A stretch of DNA of 52,295 bases from Burkholderia lata (GTDB lineage Bacteria > Pseudomonadota > Gammaproteobacteria > Burkholderiales > Burkholderiaceae): the NCBI RefSeq assembly GCF_902499335.1, contig NZ_CABVQK010000027.1, positions 1-52,295 on the forward strand. Direction: 5' to 3'. Shown here piece after piece: positions 33,745-43,679 of this stretch (position 1 is the stretch's first letter; each line of letters starts with the position of its first letter). The translations under genes and the position numbers were made by a program. The notes below the pieces were generated by a model. It ran no database searches. It was given only the letters and a program-made list of their open reading frames with translations, and had not been told where the DNA came from.

Positions 33745-35520
33745 GTGGAACGCAACAAGCAACATGTCGTGAACAAGGCGAAGGCCGGCATCTGGCGAGT
33801 CGTGTGGCTGCTCGTGCTGGCATTCGCGATGGCGGTCGCATTGGCGCCGTTTTCGTCGCACGCCGCCCAGGTGCGCTGGCGAGAGTCGAAGATTCACATC
33901 GCCGTGCAGAAGAAAGAGCTGAAGGACGTGTTGCGCGACTTCACGGCCAGCATGGGTGTCAGCGCCGCCATTTCAAACGATGTACAAGGTGTCGTGAGCG
34001 GTACCTTCGAGATGGCGCCGCAACGCTTCCTCGATACGCTCGCGTCGACGTTCGGCTTCATCTGGTTTTACGACGGTTCAGTGTTGACCATCACTCCTGC
34101 GAGCGATGTGGCGCGCAACGTGATCCAACTCTACCATACGTCCCCCGCCAATCTGCGGGCGACACTGGGTCGCATGAACGTGACCGATTCGCGCTTTCTG
34201 GTCAGCTCCGACGACGCCTCCCGAACGCTGCTCGTCAGCGGGCCGTCGCAGTATGTGAAGATGATCACGGACATTGCGCAGCGGGTCGACGCAGGTTCGG
34301 AACGCAAGGGCAGTGCGGTCGTGAGGATGTTCGCGCTGAAGAACGCATGGGCAGCGGATCGCCAGGTGGAAATCGACGGGAAAACCGTCACCGTCGCGGG
34401 CGTGGCTTCAGTGCTGGCGAGCCTTTACGGTCAGACGGTGAGCGCCGGCTATCCGGGCGGCGGCGGGCAATACGACGGTGTTCAGCGCCAGACGGCAATG
34501 TCGGATATCGATGGGCGATCGCCGCCGGAAATCAGTTTCGTACCGCTGCCGGATGGTGGGCAGAACCATCCGGCAGTCAATCTTCCTCCTCTGCCTTCCG
34601 GGGGCACTGTCGGCGCAGGTGCCCAGCTCGCGCTGCTGGGGCTGCCGGTCGGGAACGCGTGGCGCCCGGGTGTGCAGGGGAGCCAGCAGTCGATGGCAGC
34701 TGCTCAACCGGCATTGACGCCGACGGTTGAGCGGCTGCCGGTCATCCAGGCAGACCCGGGAACGAATTCGGTACTCGTTCGCGACATGCCGGAACGTATC
34801 GACCAGTACGCATCGCTTGTCAGTCAGCTGGATGTACGGCGCGAGTTGATCGAGATCGAGGCGCACGTGCTCGAGATCGATGAAATGGCCTTGCGACAGA
34901 TAGGCGTCAACTGGGGCGCGCGCAGCAGACACGCGAGCCTGCAGAGCGGTGGATTCGCGCCGTCCGGCTCGTCTGCGAGCAACACGCTGACCGCCGTGGT
35001 CGGGGATAACGGCCGCTATTTCATGGGGCGCATCAATCTGCTGCAACTGGACAACAAGGCCCGGCTCGACGCGAGCCCGAAGGTCGCGACGCTAGACAAC
35101 GTCGAAGCGGTTATGGACAACCGTACGCGTTTTTTTGTCCGCGTGTCGGGCCATACGTCGGGTCAGCTATATAGTGTGTCGACCGGGATTTCGCTGCGGG
35201 TCTTGCCGATGGTGGTGAGGGAAAACGGCAGGCAGCACATCAAGCTCGTCGTCAACATCGATGATGGCCAGATCACCGGCCGAACTGTCGACAGTATTCC
35301 GGTGGTCAACAACAGTTCGATCCGGACGCAGGCAGTGATCGGCAAGGACGAGAGCCTGTTGATCGCCGGCTATCGCATCGAAGGTCGTTCAGATGCTACA
35401 TCCGGCGTTCCGGGACTTTCGAAGGTGCCCGTTCTCGGTGCATTGTTCCGACAGAAAGAGAATTCGAGCCGTAAGATGGATCGCGTGTTCCTGCTGACAC
35501 CGCGCATCATCGAATACTGA
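33745..35520 (+). CDS. sctC: T3SS outer-membrane secretin SctC (HrcC)
   Basis: The 591-residue product has a signal peptide (about 12-34, cut near SHAAQ), N0/N1-type domains (about 35-220), a low-complexity glycine/proline linker (about 225-325) and a secretin domain (about 330-590) with ASPKVATLDNVEAVM and VPVLGALFR. The preferred start is the GTG at 33745 with GAGG eight bases upstream; a TTG six bases earlier has a poor spacing. It would form the outer ring pore. It ends 10 bp before the next small frame. Confidence 0.93.
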   Translation: MERNKQHVVNKAKAGIWRVVWLLVLAFAMAVALAPFSSHAAQVRWRESKIHIAVQKKELKDVLRDFTASMGVSAAISNDVQGVVSGTFEMAPQRFLDTLASTFGFIWFYDGSVLTITPASDVARNVIQLYHTSPANLRATLGRMNVTDSRFLVSSDDASRTLLVSGPSQYVKMITDIAQRVDAGSERKGSAVVRMFALKNAWAADRQVEIDGKTVTVAGVASVLASLYGQTVSAGYPGGGGQYDGVQRQTAMSDIDGRSPPEISFVPLPDGGQNHPAVNLPPLPSGGTVGAGAQLALLGLPVGNAWRPGVQGSQQSMAAAQPALTPTVERLPVIQADPGTNSVLVRDMPERIDQYASLVSQLDVRRELIEIEAHVLEIDEMALRQIGVNWGARSRHASLQSGGFAPSGSSASNTLTAVVGDNGRYFMGRINLLQLDNKARLDASPKVATLDNVEAVMDNRTRFFVRVSGHTSGQLYSVSTGISLRVLPMVVRENGRQHIKLVVNIDDGQITGRTVDSIPVVNNSSIRTQAVIGKDESLLIAGYRIEGRSDATSGVPGLSKVPVLGALFRQKENSSRKMDRVFLLTPRIIEY

Positions 35521-35530
35521 ATTTTTTATC

Positions 35531-35935
35531 GTGACATCGAGCGTATCGTCGATGAAATCGGAAAAGATACTGAACATATTTCACCCGGCGTTGGGGAGAA
35601 TCAATGCATCGGAAGTTGAGTGGATATTGAATGAGGTAAAGACTCTTCTGGGCGAGCGTGAGATAGGCACCGATGGATTAGTGAATGCGATGCTGGGTAA
35701 CAGTTACGTTGTGGATTCGATTCCCGATCGCATTGGCAGCTGATGCAGCATAAGCCCGCTATGGGAGCTCGATGCCGAACTTCGACAGTGCATCGGAAAC
35801 GTAGTCCGTCAGCTTGGCGATCCGGATTTCTGTACAGGAAGACAAGCTGACGTGGACAAGATTACGCTGAACAAGAAGAGAGTTCGCGCGCAGTTGCGTG
35901 CCTCGAAGCGTTTTCCGGCGGCCTCGTTTGAGTGA
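35531..35935 (+). pseudogene. small gene after sctC interrupted by an in-frame TGA
   Basis: A frame from a GTG at 35531 (or ATG at 35552) gives 70 residues and stops at TGA (35741-35743). The same frame then stays open for 63 more codons with protein-like sequence (PLWELDAELRQCIGNVVRQL then DFCTGRQADVDKITLNKKRV) to a second TGA at 35933. This reads as one gene of about 134 residues with a nonsense change, perhaps TGG to TGA. I recognise no family; the position suggests a T3SS accessory. Confidence 0.35.
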
Positions 35936-35968
35936 CGATCTATCGCCATTCAAGCGCTCGATACTGGG

Positions 35969-36670
35969 TCAAGCCGACTTGCCGCGGCTCGTCCGAACAG
36001 CGGTCGCGGCCGTTTCGCTGAGTGTTGAAAAGCCGTTTTCCGTCATGTAGCGGATCAGGTCGAAATCGCGCGTAATGTTCAGTTTCCGCTTAGCGCTCTG
36101 TTTTTGCGCGCTGATAGTCTGCTTGGTGCGATTGCGCTGCTTTGCAATCTCATCGATGGTGAGGCCGGCGACGTACAGTCGCACAATCTCGGCCTCGAGT
36201 CGGGTCAACTTCGGGATGCCCGAGGCGGCGCGCTTGCGGGGGCTCTTGGGGCGTGCGACAGGCGCCCGTGGGGGAGTATCGGCAGGCAGGAAGCCCTCGG
36301 CCATGCTTCGAAGCGCGGCCGCGATTTTCTCCGGTGGCTCGATCTTGCTGAGGACGGCACGCGTGCCGCGCTGTTGCATCGCCTCCAGCAACGCGGGCGT
36401 TTCAATCGCTGTGTAGACGATCACGGCGATAGAAGGGTAGCGGCGACGCAGGAATTCCAGCAGTGCGAGGCCATCGCCAAAGCGTCCGCCGGGCATTGCA
36501 TAGTCGGTCACGATTACGTCGCAAGGACGGTCGTCGAGCAGGTCGACCAGTTCGGTGGAGTTTCGTACCTCACCGACGATCCGAATACCGGGAAAGTTTC
36601 CGACGTGCACGCGAAGTCCGACCATGACGGCAGGATGATCATCGGCAAGGACAACATTGAGGACTTTCAT
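35969..36670 (-). CDS. LuxR/NarL-type response regulator
   Basis: The 233-residue product has a receiver (ADDHPAVM, acceptor aspartate in VIVTDYAMPGG near residue 57, lysine in SKIEPPE) and a LuxR HTH (about 150-215: LTRLEAEIVRLYVAGLTIDE, QTISAQKQSAKRKLN). It is of the BvgA/RcsB type. The ATG at 36670 removes a false N-terminal extension. The matching hybrid kinase lies upstream on the same strand, separated by a decayed TnpB element. It likely accepts phosphate from that kinase's HPt domain. Confidence 0.85.
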   Translation of the reverse strand: MKVLNVVLADDHPAVMVGLRVHVGNFPGIRIVGEVRNSTELVDLLDDRPCDVIVTDYAMPGGRFGDGLALLEFLRRRYPSIAVIVYTAIETPALLEAMQQRGTRAVLSKIEPPEKIAAALRSMAEGFLPADTPPRAPVARPKSPRKRAASGIPKLTRLEAEIVRLYVAGLTIDEIAKQRNRTKQTISAQKQSAKRKLNITRDFDLIRYMTENGFSTLSETAATAVRTSRGKSA

Positions 36671-36852
36671 GGCGATGTATGGTGTGTAACAAGGGAAATG
36701 TAGAGCGTCAAAGAATGCATATTCCGTCTCCGATGGTCGGTGGCGTCGCACGCGTATCCGAGTGCGACGCGTCAGGCCGAACGACTTCACCACGGGACCG
36801 ATCCATATCGATGCCGTTTCCATGTCAATTTCATCAGATGTTCAGAGAAACC

Positions 36853-37979
36853 CCGTCCTTCAGGACGGAGAGGGAAGGAGCGCCGTTGTTTGACAGCGGC
36901 ATTCGAACGTTAGAATGATCGGCATGATCCTTGTCTATCGCTACCGAGTGAAATGGTCAGGTGGCTCTGCTGAACAAGCAGAGCCGAGCGGTCGACTCCG
37001 TCAGGAACTTCTGCAACGACACGCAGAGGCACGCGATAGAGTGGTGCAAGAAGTGGCCGGCGGGATTTGACCCGAACGTTCTGACAACTGGCAGCAGCAA
37101 GGAACTTGCCATCGACTCCGGCACGGTCAACGCAACGTGCGAGCAATACGCGAAATCGCGCAGCCTGTACCGACGCGCTTGCCTGCGCTATCGCGGCAGA
37201 ATATCGCTGGGCCGGGTGCCATTGAAGGGCCGTGACCTGAAGCGCGATGCCGATGCATTTCGCTTCGTCGACAATATCTTCCACGTCTTTTTCAGCCGGC
37301 TGCTTCCCGAAGGCATGATCAAGGACGGAACCAGCCCTGCGCAGGATGGGCGCGGCGACTGGTTTCTGAACATCGTGATCGAGATCCCCAATGTTCAGGC
37401 CCGCCCGATCCGTTCCGGTATCGATCTTGGCCTGAGAGACTTCGCGACACTTTCGACCAGCGAGAAGCTGCGCAGCGCCCGGTTCGGTCGGTGCGCGGCT
37501 GAAACGCCTGCGAAGGCCCAGCGAACGCGAAAGCACAAGCGGCATATCGCGAAGTTGCACGCCAAGGTGGCGAATGCTTGCGCCGATTTCCAGCATAAGC
37601 TCGCACTCGATCTGGTGTGACGCTTCGATTACATTGCGGCCGGCAATGTGTCGGCCGCGAAACTCGCCAAAACCAGGATGGCTCAGAGAATCTATTAGGT
37701 ATCCGTATCGTCTGTTCGAAACAGAATCTGTTACAAAGCGACGACGCATGGGACCACGTCCGAGGAAGTTGGCGAAAGCTGGTCTACCCAGTCCTGTTCG
37801 GCGTGCGGGTCGAAAGAAAGCACGACGCGGCCGAGAGCGGTCACAGGACTGCGAATAAGAGAGCGGGCTGGCAATGGATGTGGTGTCGTGCATGGTCGAG
37901 ATGCCAACGCTGCGTCGAACAATTTCCGATGCGGACGTGCATCGCTAGTTGTAGGAATCACCTCCCTTTAGAGAGGTGA
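36853..37979 (+). mobile_element. decayed IS200/IS605-type element (TnpB only)
   Basis: The left part carries the hairpin CCGTCC-TTCA-GGACGG (36853-36868); the right end carries TCACCTC-N8-GAGGTGA (37958-37979). Such terminal hairpins and a tnpB gene without tnpA characterise IS1341-like members. It lies between the kinase and regulator genes, in the opposite direction. Confidence 0.65.
36924..37944 (+). pseudogene. TnpB RNA-guided nuclease remnant
   Basis: The frame from about 36961 (LLNKQSRAVDSVRNFCNDTQ) runs to a TGA at 37618 and keeps the RuvC-I aspartate motif RSGIDLGLRDFATLS. After the stop the protein continues (FDYIAAGNVSAAKLAKTRMA), then a TAG, then in other frames a zinc-finger part (STQSCSACGS) and RuvC-III (HGRDANAAS). 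The 5' start (GMILVYRYRVKW) is in a different frame from the main body. At least two stops and two frameshifts make it a fossil. Confidence 0.8.
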
Positions 37980-37984
37980 CGACG

Positions 37985-38312
37985 TTAAATTGAGACTAGT
38001 CGCGCGAACCGGGTCGGGCAATATGACAGATGAGTGTTGAAGATCGAATTCATCCTATCTGCGGCGAACAGGACAGAGTACGGCATCATATGCCCCACTC
38101 CCGGAGTGCGAAGTAGAGCTACCCGGATTCAAGCTCGCTGCAACGCGGCTTCTGTTCGCAGATCCGATCCTGGACACAGGTACGCAATGCAGCGTTGGTC
38201 GTCAGATTGGCATGTTTGGGCAGGCGTGCCGCGCAATCTGGCGAACTCCTTCGCCACGGACGCACTGCAGAGTGATTTGCTCGAGAGTGGGTGAGTCGAA
38301 ACGCAGGAAATG
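37985..38312. other. non-coding stretch, nothing recognised
   Basis: Only short frames without ribosome-binding sites occur between the TnpB element and the kinase stop codon. It includes what remains of the original kinase-regulator intergenic sequence. Confidence 0.35.
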
Positions 38313-41300
38313 CTATTCGTGCTTCACAGCCAGATGTTCGATCGTACCGGCCCATTCCAACAACTCGGCAAGCAAATCGCGCGATGGCGCATCGTCGAGC
38401 CGATATTCGAAGTTGCGGGCCTGGACTGCCTGCGTCTCGAATCCGAATGCGCCGAGACATCCCTTGAGCGAATGAAGCTTGTCTCGCAACCCGTCGAAGT
38501 CGGCTGCCAGACACGCACGCCGTACGAGCGAGAGGTCGTCGAGCACAGACGTGGCGAAGATTACGTGCATGTCGACTGGCACGAAGATATCGTTTGCGCC
38601 GCCCTCCGGCAAAGAGCGGGGGAGCCGATCAGAACGGGTATGAAATTGCAGCGCATCGAACAACATGTTCAACGTCACGGGTTTAACCAAGGTTTGCTCG
38701 ATGCCGCTCGCCCGAGCGTTCGCCAGCATATCGGGTGACAGATTGCCGGAAATCGACAGGATCGGCAAGGTCTCGCCACGTCGCCGCGTTTCAAGCGCGA
38801 GTTCGCTGCCGCTCATGCCGGGCATGTTGAGATCTGTAATAAGCATATCGAAGTGTTGCTTCGCGAGGCGGGCCAGCACTTGCTCGCCGTTCTCGACCGC
38901 GTCGACATCGCAGCCAAGCGTGTGCAGTTGTTCGGTGATCAGGCACCGGTTCGCAGGATTGTCGTCGACGACCAGGATCGAGAGACCGAGTGCGTTGGGG
39001 ACGTCATGGCGATCGGTAAGCCGCGGCTTGGGAATCGTGTCGCCGGAGCCGCCGAGCGCTGCATAAAAGCCGTCGATTGTGTGACAGGAAACTGACGTCA
39101 CGTGCCCAGTCTTGGCCGGGTGGCCCGGGCCGTCCGGCGAAGCGATAACGACGCGCGGCGCGACTTCGAGCAGGCGATCCTCGTCGATGGCGTGCCAGTC
39201 GCTTCTGTTACCCCACAGGATCACCAAGTCGGACGCGCGGGCCGCCGCTGTGCTGATCTCCGCCGGGTGACCGCTGGCGGAGATCGACAGCCCCCATTGC
39301 AACAGTAGACGCGTTACATGATCGGCCCATTCCGGACAGGATACGGCCAGTATCGCGGTCATGCCGACCAGTGCGCCGGTGCGCGCGTTGGCCACAGGTT
39401 GCGTGGCGGCCGTGACGGGAATCCGCACCTGGAAACGACTGCCGCGACCCGGCGCGCTGTCGGTCGAGATCGTCCCGCCCATGTCTTCGACGAAGTGCTT
39501 GCACAGCGAGAGACCGAGACCCGTGCCGCCGAAGCGTCGCGTGACGGTTGCGTCGGCCTGCCTGAATGCGTCGAAGATCGCGGTCCGGTGATCCGGATCG
39601 ATGCCGATTCCGGTGTCGTCGACGTCCAGCGCGAGAGTCGACGGATCCGTTGGGCGATTTCCCGGGAAAATGTCGAGCGTCAGGGTGATCCTGCCACGCT
39701 CAGTGAATTTGATCGCGTTCGACAGCAGGTTATGCACGATCTGACCGATGCGTGTCGGATCGCCTGTCCAGTACCGTGGCTCGATCGTGCCGAATGCATG
39801 CACGAGCTCGAGCGATTTTGCGCGGGCGCCCGGAAGGAATAGCATCGACGCTTGTTCGACGAGCGTGACGATATCGAATGCGATCTTTTCATACTGCATC
39901 TCGCCTGATTCGATCTTCGACCAATCCAGAACGTCGCTGACGATACGAGTGAGTTGATGGCCCGCCTCCTGGATGGTCGTTACGCGATTCCGTTGAGCGG
40001 TGTCCAGGTCCGAACGGGCCAGCAGTTCCAGGTGGCCAAGCATCCCGTGCAGCGGGGTGCGGATCTCGTGACTGGTCGTCACGAGGAGCGCGGATTTGGC
40101 GGCATTGGCCGTCTCCGCGGCGCGTAGCGCGTCGGCCTTCCTGACCTTCAGTTCATGCTCCGCGGTGATGTTCGTGAGCGCAGCGACCAGTACGTCGCGG
40201 CCCCGAAATCGACCCGGTGCGGGGCGTAACGCGACTTGCATCGGTGCTGCATCGAGACGGTCGAGCGCGAGGATGTCGGAGATCGTACCCGGTCGATCTG
40301 ACGCGCCGGTGCACGGCGATACGCGGGTCGCGTGAGCGTATCGATGCAGCAAGGCGCTTGCGATTCCGCGTGCGTCGGCGGTGACGGGCGACTCGAGCTT
40401 GGTCATCTTCGGGCTCCGCAGCAATGACGTGGCGGTATGCATGTCGACGAGGGTGCGACATAGGTGCTCGTTTTCGGACACGCGCAAGGAATGGGCTAGC
40501 ATCGGCCGAAACACCTTGTAGTCGAATACCACGAGCAGGATCCAGATCGTCGCGATGATGCCCAAGCCGGTCGCCAGGGGCGCGCCCAGCTCGCCGAGCA
40601 AGGTCTGCCAAGGCACCGCATAGAGTAGAGCCCAGTTCGTCGTCCCATAACGCTCACGAAATACGAGCATGCCGTCTGGCCAGTATTCTTGGGCCTTACT
40701 GGACAAGGCGGCGGCGGATAGCGCTGGAATTCGGCGCTCGAGAGCGGAGCGCGCCGTCGAGTCCGACGCCGCCGACGCGATGACCTGTCCATCCTGCGTC
40801 GCCACCACGAAAGCCCCGGTGAATCGGGCGTGTGGCAGTGAAGCCGCGACGATCTCGGCCGGGCGTTCGGAGACGATATCGAAGCTCGGCGAGCCTTGAT
40901 GATCCATGATCACGGTGGCGATGCGAATGACTCGTGTCCCGGTCAAAAGATCCGATATTGGCGTGAGCCACAGCACCGGACGCTGGCCCGATGCCGTTTG
41001 CACGATGGCGGAGGGTTTGACGTCGTCTGTCGAAAACTGATCGCTCAGTCGGCGAAACAATGCTTGCCGATCGCCGATGACGCGCGCCAGATCGGCGGGC
41101 GGGGGCGGGCGGTGGAATGAAAGCACGGCTAGCGATCTGTCTTCGGAAACGGCATAAGTCGTCGATGACATCGCACCGCGGTGGGAAATGGCGTCGAACA
41201 GCGGAGCCAGTTGGGTTGCCAGTTCAATTGTCCGCGCGACCTTGCGGTGGTCGAGGTCGCCGTCATCGGTGCCGATCACCAGGATTCGGGGATGACTCGG

Positions 41301-41624
41301 TAGCGAAAGGATACGCCGATGCTCGAAGAACCGATCGACGGCCGCATCGGCGGAGATCGAGCCATGCCGCCACATCAGCTCGCCGTTGACCGCGAGATTG
41401 CGCAGGGACGCTTCGAATCGGGCGGTTTCGTCCGCGACACCGCGGAGTTCTAACGCCAGCGCATGCCTCTCACGCGCGATATAGCGATCGACGATCGAGA
41501 CCGTACTGAACGCAAGTGCGGCTAGGATCGCGAGCGTGACGATGGCGCCACCGCCATGGATCAACGCACGCTGATAACGCGCAAAGCGTTGCAGATAGGT
41601 GTCTGGTGGTGGGGCGGGTTTCAT
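38313..41624 (-). CDS. hybrid sensor histidine kinase with HPt (BvgS/RcsC type)
   Basis: The 1103-residue product has a membrane segment at about 18-42, a periplasmic sensor (about 43-340), a second membrane segment (about 345-370), a HisKA box SHEIRTPLHGMLGHLELL, an HATPase (NLLSNAIKFTERG, DTGIGID, GGTGLGLSL), a degenerate receiver without acceptor aspartate, a true receiver (VVDDN, LITDLNMPGM) and a C-terminal HPt (LHSLKGCLGAFGF). This gives a full His-Asp-His relay to the LuxR-type regulator. The ATG at 41624 is chosen over an upstream in-frame start. The position next to the T3SS suggests, but does not show, control of it. Confidence 0.9.
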   Translation of the reverse strand: MKPAPPPDTYLQRFARYQRALIHGGGAIVTLAILAALAFSTVSIVDRYIARERHALALELRGVADETARFEASLRNLAVNGELMWRHGSISADAAVDRFFEHRRILSLPSHPRILVIGTDDGDLDHRKVARTIELATQLAPLFDAISHRGAMSSTTYAVSEDRSLAVLSFHRPPPPADLARVIGDRQALFRRLSDQFSTDDVKPSAIVQTASGQRPVLWLTPISDLLTGTRVIRIATVIMDHQGSPSFDIVSERPAEIVAASLPHARFTGAFVVATQDGQVIASAASDSTARSALERRIPALSAAALSSKAQEYWPDGMLVFRERYGTTNWALLYAVPWQTLLGELGAPLATGLGIIATIWILLVVFDYKVFRPMLAHSLRVSENEHLCRTLVDMHTATSLLRSPKMTKLESPVTADARGIASALLHRYAHATRVSPCTGASDRPGTISDILALDRLDAAPMQVALRPAPGRFRGRDVLVAALTNITAEHELKVRKADALRAAETANAAKSALLVTTSHEIRTPLHGMLGHLELLARSDLDTAQRNRVTTIQEAGHQLTRIVSDVLDWSKIESGEMQYEKIAFDIVTLVEQASMLFLPGARAKSLELVHAFGTIEPRYWTGDPTRIGQIVHNLLSNAIKFTERGRITLTLDIFPGNRPTDPSTLALDVDDTGIGIDPDHRTAIFDAFRQADATVTRRFGGTGLGLSLCKHFVEDMGGTISTDSAPGRGSRFQVRIPVTAATQPVANARTGALVGMTAILAVSCPEWADHVTRLLLQWGLSISASGHPAEISTAAARASDLVILWGNRSDWHAIDEDRLLEVAPRVVIASPDGPGHPAKTGHVTSVSCHTIDGFYAALGGSGDTIPKPRLTDRHDVPNALGLSILVVDDNPANRCLITEQLHTLGCDVDAVENGEQVLARLAKQHFDMLITDLNMPGMSGSELALETRRRGETLPILSISGNLSPDMLANARASGIEQTLVKPVTLNMLFDALQFHTRSDRLPRSLPEGGANDIFVPVDMHVIFATSVLDDLSLVRRACLAADFDGLRDKLHSLKGCLGAFGFETQAVQARNFEYRLDDAPSRDLLAELLEWAGTIEHLAVKHE

Positions 41625-41811
41625 TGACGGAATTGGTGGCCATACATATACGGACCGAGAGGATGAAAGTCGTTCGGATAACGCAACGTGATGAGTCGGA
41701 GGCGATGGCGTAGGAGCAGGGGCTTCGAAACGCAATCAATTAGCTCGGGGAGATGGCCGATGGAGCGTCAACCGAAGTGGAAAGCCAGATGCCTGATCGG
41801 GATGTCGGCAA

Positions 41812-42042
41812 TCAGGCGGTGCCCGGTATGGGGTCGGGCTGGGTCGGTCGGCGCTTGGTAGCCTGATGCGGACGTTGGACGGCGGCATAGACATTCCATT
41901 CGCCCTTCATTGCCTTGCGTTGCGACGGTGACGCAAATAGATACCGGTTCATCGTTGAAATGAATTGCTGCTGGCTCGACTCCGTCATATTCGAAAACTC
42001 AAGCATCAGATGAAGTGCGTCCGGTTGAAAATGGGCTGCCAT
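41812..42042 (-). CDS. small conserved-looking protein, unknown
   Basis: The 76-residue product has an excellent ribosome-binding site (AAAGGAG, six to seven bases before the ATG). The first 45 residues are helical (LHLMLEFSNMTESSQQQFIS); the tail is proline-rich and basic. It precedes the kinase gene on the same strand by about 190 bp and may be co-transcribed. I recognise no family. Confidence 0.6.
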   Translation of the reverse strand: MAAHFQPDALHLMLEFSNMTESSQQQFISTMNRYLFASPSQRKAMKGEWNVYAAVQRPHQATKRRPTQPDPIPGTA

Positions 42043-42200
42043 GATTCTCCTTTATTCAAGATAACGAGATGGCAAGGTTGCCACAGCCCTTTGTTTCAAT
42101 CTATTTGACAGGTCAAAATCTAATGCCGACTCGCTCCAATGGAATCGGTCCCATCTAAATAATTTGCCAGACTGCCACGAATTCGATGCGAAGTACACCA

Positions 42201-43412
42201 TCAGCCATAGATCGGCAACGCTAGAAACAGTTTGATCACTATCGCATTCGCAATATCGATGAAGAATGCGCTAACCATTGGCACTACGAGGAACGCCATG
42301 TGCGATGGCCCGAAGCGCGCGGTGACCGCCTGCATGTTCGCGATCGCGGTGGGTGTCGCGCCGAGCCCGAAGCCGCAATGGCCGGATGCGAGCACAGCGG
42401 CGTCGTAGTTTCGGCCCATCAAGCGAAACGTGACGAAGATCGCATAGACCACCATCAATACGACTTGCGCGCAAAGCAGCGCGAGCATCGGCAGCGCGAG
42501 CGACGCGAGCTCCCAGAGTCGCAGCGTCATCAGCGCCATCGCGAGGAACAGCGATAGGCTGACGTTGCCGAGCAGCGCGACGGCATGTTCGGAGACACGT
42601 CCGCCGGATAGCGCGAGACCATTGCTCAACAACACGCCGACGAATAGTACGCACACAAAGGTCGGCAGTTCGAATGCGGTGCCGTGGATCAGTGATTCGA
42701 TTGCCGTGCCGCCCGACAACGCGATCGCGAACAGCGCGAGCGTGTTGATGAACGCGGACGGTGTCATCGACTGCTGCTCCTTCGGATGCTCGAAGCCGCC
42801 CGTGTCGCTGGCGCCAGCTTGCGGCACATCCGATGGTGTGGTGCCGGGCGTCGCCAAGTTGCGCGCCAGCAGCTTCGCGATCGGGCCGCCAAGCAGACCG
42901 CCCAGCACAAGCCCGAAGGTCGCACAGGCGATCGCGACCTCGGTCGCCGACTGCAAGCCATGGCGCTCGCTGAATACCTTGCTCCACGCGGCGCCGGTGC
43001 CGTGCCCGCCCGACAATGTGACCGACCCGGCTAGCAGCCCGAGCAGTGGGTCGAGGCCGATCGCCTTTGCGATCCCGACGCCGATTGCGTCCTGCAGGAT
43101 CAGCAGGCCCAACACGACCAGCAGGAAGCGCACCAGCATTGGGCCACCCGACTTGAGGCTCGACAATTTTGCGTTGAGACCGATCGACGCGAAGAATGCG
43201 AGCATCAGCGGTGTTTGCATCGCTGTGTCGAAACGCACTTCGACGCCACCGACACCACGCAGCGCGGTGAGCGCCAACGCGACGATCAGCCCGCCCGCGA
43301 CCGGCTCGGGGATCGTGAAAGTACGGAGCAGGCCAATGCGCTTCACCAACCATTGACCCAGCAGCAGAACCAGAGACGCTGCGACGAGTGTACCGAAGGT
43401 ATCGATTTGCAT
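42201..43412 (-). CDS. gltS: Na+/glutamate symporter GltS
   Basis: The 403-residue product is a GltS-family transporter: about ten membrane segments and the two inverted GGHGTGAAW and GHCGFGLGATPTAIANM re-entrant motifs. It imports glutamate with Na+ across the inner membrane. The ATG at 43412 gives the usual N-terminus (IDTFGTLVAASLVLLLGQWL); an upstream ATG at 43466 is possible. It is divergent from the putative Na+/H+ antiporter gene. Confidence 0.93.
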   Translation of the reverse strand: MQIDTFGTLVAASLVLLLGQWLVKRIGLLRTFTIPEPVAGGLIVALALTALRGVGGVEVRFDTAMQTPLMLAFFASIGLNAKLSSLKSGGPMLVRFLLVVLGLLILQDAIGVGIAKAIGLDPLLGLLAGSVTLSGGHGTGAAWSKVFSERHGLQSATEVAIACATFGLVLGGLLGGPIAKLLARNLATPGTTPSDVPQAGASDTGGFEHPKEQQSMTPSAFINTLALFAIALSGGTAIESLIHGTAFELPTFVCVLFVGVLLSNGLALSGGRVSEHAVALLGNVSLSLFLAMALMTLRLWELASLALPMLALLCAQVVLMVVYAIFVTFRLMGRNYDAAVLASGHCGFGLGATPTAIANMQAVTARFGPSHMAFLVVPMVSAFFIDIANAIVIKLFLALPIYG

Positions 43413-43679
43413 GTGCGTATCCGAATCATTCAGTGATGCGATATTATCCATGAACGATACCGCCATGAAGTGGAGGTATGCAATTCTTCATAAATGCTTT
43501 CCCGGTCCTTTCATGCTGCGCTGCGAAATTAAAAGCAATGCTTTCGTACTGGAACGACATGCTTTCGTACACGGATGACTGTCGGAAGAAGCTTTCCTGT
43601 CTACAATCGTCCGCGGATTATCCAAGACACTTTCTTTCCATTTCCACCAGTCTTCCGAAGGAGGTGGGCGCATGCCGAC

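Noticed and set aside
35759..35953. Minus-strand frame of 64 codons downstream of the LuxR-type regulator gene
   Set aside because: It is antisense to the more protein-like forward frame that continues past the TGA at 35741, and no ribosome-binding site was seen.
42271..43356. Long frames overlapping gltS on both strands
   Set aside because: They are GC-rich shadow frames of a well-supported transporter gene.
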